A stretch of DNA of 64,000 nucleotides from Capronia americana (taxonomy: Eukaryota > Ascomycota > Eurotiomycetes > Chaetothyriales > Herpotrichiellaceae): the NCBI GenBank assembly GCA_016110215.1, contig JADWQD010000011.1, positions 1,583,207 through 1,647,206 on the forward strand, in the 5' to 3' direction. Shown in pieces: positions 63,016 to 64,000 of this stretch. The first letter of the stretch is position 1; every line of letters starts with the position of its first letter. The notes beneath the pieces were generated by a model. The model made no database searches. It had not been told where the DNA came from and worked only from the letters and a program-made list of their open reading frames with translations. Position numbers and translations under genes: made by a program.

Positions 63016-64000
63016 CTTGAAGAGTGATCAGAGGTGGTCAAGATGCTGAATACAAGATCTTGTCTGCGGAGGGACCTTTGAGTTAGTATTTGCGTTGAAG
63101 TACGAGACCCGTCGCATCGGAACAGGGTTGACACCTGAGTTCTGTGTGACGGGACACATCCGTACGCGCATACAAAAGCTTTTATACTAGTGCACGTGAA
63201 TCTGCAAAAGATGTACCCTGGTTCCCACTTCCCAACATAGCAATTCTCTCCCCACCTGCTTGTCGTCCGTGATACCCACTAAGCAGCATTTGGCCAATAT
63301 TGGGGGTAAGTACGGTGTTAAGCCCTTGCGCCTTGGCACTGCAACAGTAGATAACTGCCGTCAGGCACCTTAGCTAGTATTTTATCTCCAAGCCACATAC
63401 CACTCAATACTCGTACAACGTCTATAAACCCTCCAGTCTACAACGGAGTAAGTGCTATCACTTTTGCCAATAATGTGGGGTACACCGAATGCTGTCGCTC
63501 GCAGCCTTGCGCCAGTTCAGTTGCCACTGGATTAGTTCAGGATCTTCGTCATTAACCGGCAAAGATGGAAGATTGACGATGTCCGTGGGCGGCCCAGACC
63601 TCCGACGACGTTGTGTAGTCTCGTGCAGCCAACCTGGAGCAGGAAAGACATCAGACTAGGTAAATTTAGGGATAACGGGATATGGTACAAGGCCCCTGTC
63701 ATCAGCCGCCAGTTTACAAAGCACGTCTCAAGAACACTAAAGACACTGGTCAAAGGGCACATGGACTTGCCATTTGCTATTAACAAGTCGTGGCTACGAT
63801 TTTCACAACCTCGCACTGGTTCCACATCGCCCTGCATCGCCCTGCTCCACGCCCGAATCACAGAGTCTGCCTGGAGAGCACACGCATATTTCAGTGGTTG
63901 TCCTCTCCTTTCTGCAGTCTTGGTATCAACTCAGATCTTGCTCAGTAAATCGTGTGCATGCCACCAAGCCCTCAAACGTTTCCCAAACATGTACATTGGG
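63016..64000. other. Right-hand intergenic end
   Basis: No supported gene to the end of the window. A 109-codon minus-strand frame at 63861-63532 has no recognisable domain. Confidence 0.5.

Overview
The window looks like nuclear DNA of a filamentous ascomycete (Pezizomycotina). The genes are split by short GT-AG introns of about 43-124 bases, and they belong to families typical of moulds: DUF3176, HET-NACHT-ankyrin, RTA1, Zn2Cys6 regulators, AIM9-type phosphotransferases and HNH_2 endonucleases. Microsatellites and long gene-free stretches are common. I cannot fix the class; a black-yeast or Dothideomycete-like fungus would fit, but that is a guess. All gene models were spliced by hand from the sequence.

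Layout. 0-10 kb: hexanucleotide repeat, SLATT-type two-helix membrane protein (-), DUF3176 membrane protein (+), Yippee-type zinc protein (+), Cys/His-rich C2H2 protein (-). 9.7-14.8 kb: gene-poor, with a 436-base foldback element. 14.8-32 kb: accessory block with a HET-NACHT-ankyrin NLR, two paralogous PD-(D/E)XK-like proteins, a transposase relic, an AIM9-like phosphotransferase, a broken protein kinase, an APH fragment and an unknown 468-residue protein. 32.5-39 kb: four-exon F-box-like gene (-), internally deleted dynamin-like gene (+), RTA1 membrane protein (+). 39-45 kb: a FAD-linked oxidase between two paralogous Zn2Cys6 regulators. 45-56.9 kb: unknown basic protein, APH protein, decayed AIM9 copy, small unknown ORFs, broken unknown gene, HNH endonuclease gene with a perfect 49-base palindrome at its 5' end.

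56.9-63 kb: four adjacent metabolic genes (isopropylmalate-dehydrogenase-like, dihydrodipicolinate-synthase-like aldolase, short-chain dehydrogenase, FAD monooxygenase). Each carries at least one lesion: nonsense codons, frameshifts, or a damaged splice site. I read this as a dead or dying catabolic or secondary-metabolite gene cluster.

Functional themes are self/non-self recognition and defence-like modules (NLR, SLATT, HNH, nuclease-like paralogs, remodelled dynamin), probable small-molecule metabolism (oxidase with twin regulators, RTA1, dead cluster), and strong gene decay.
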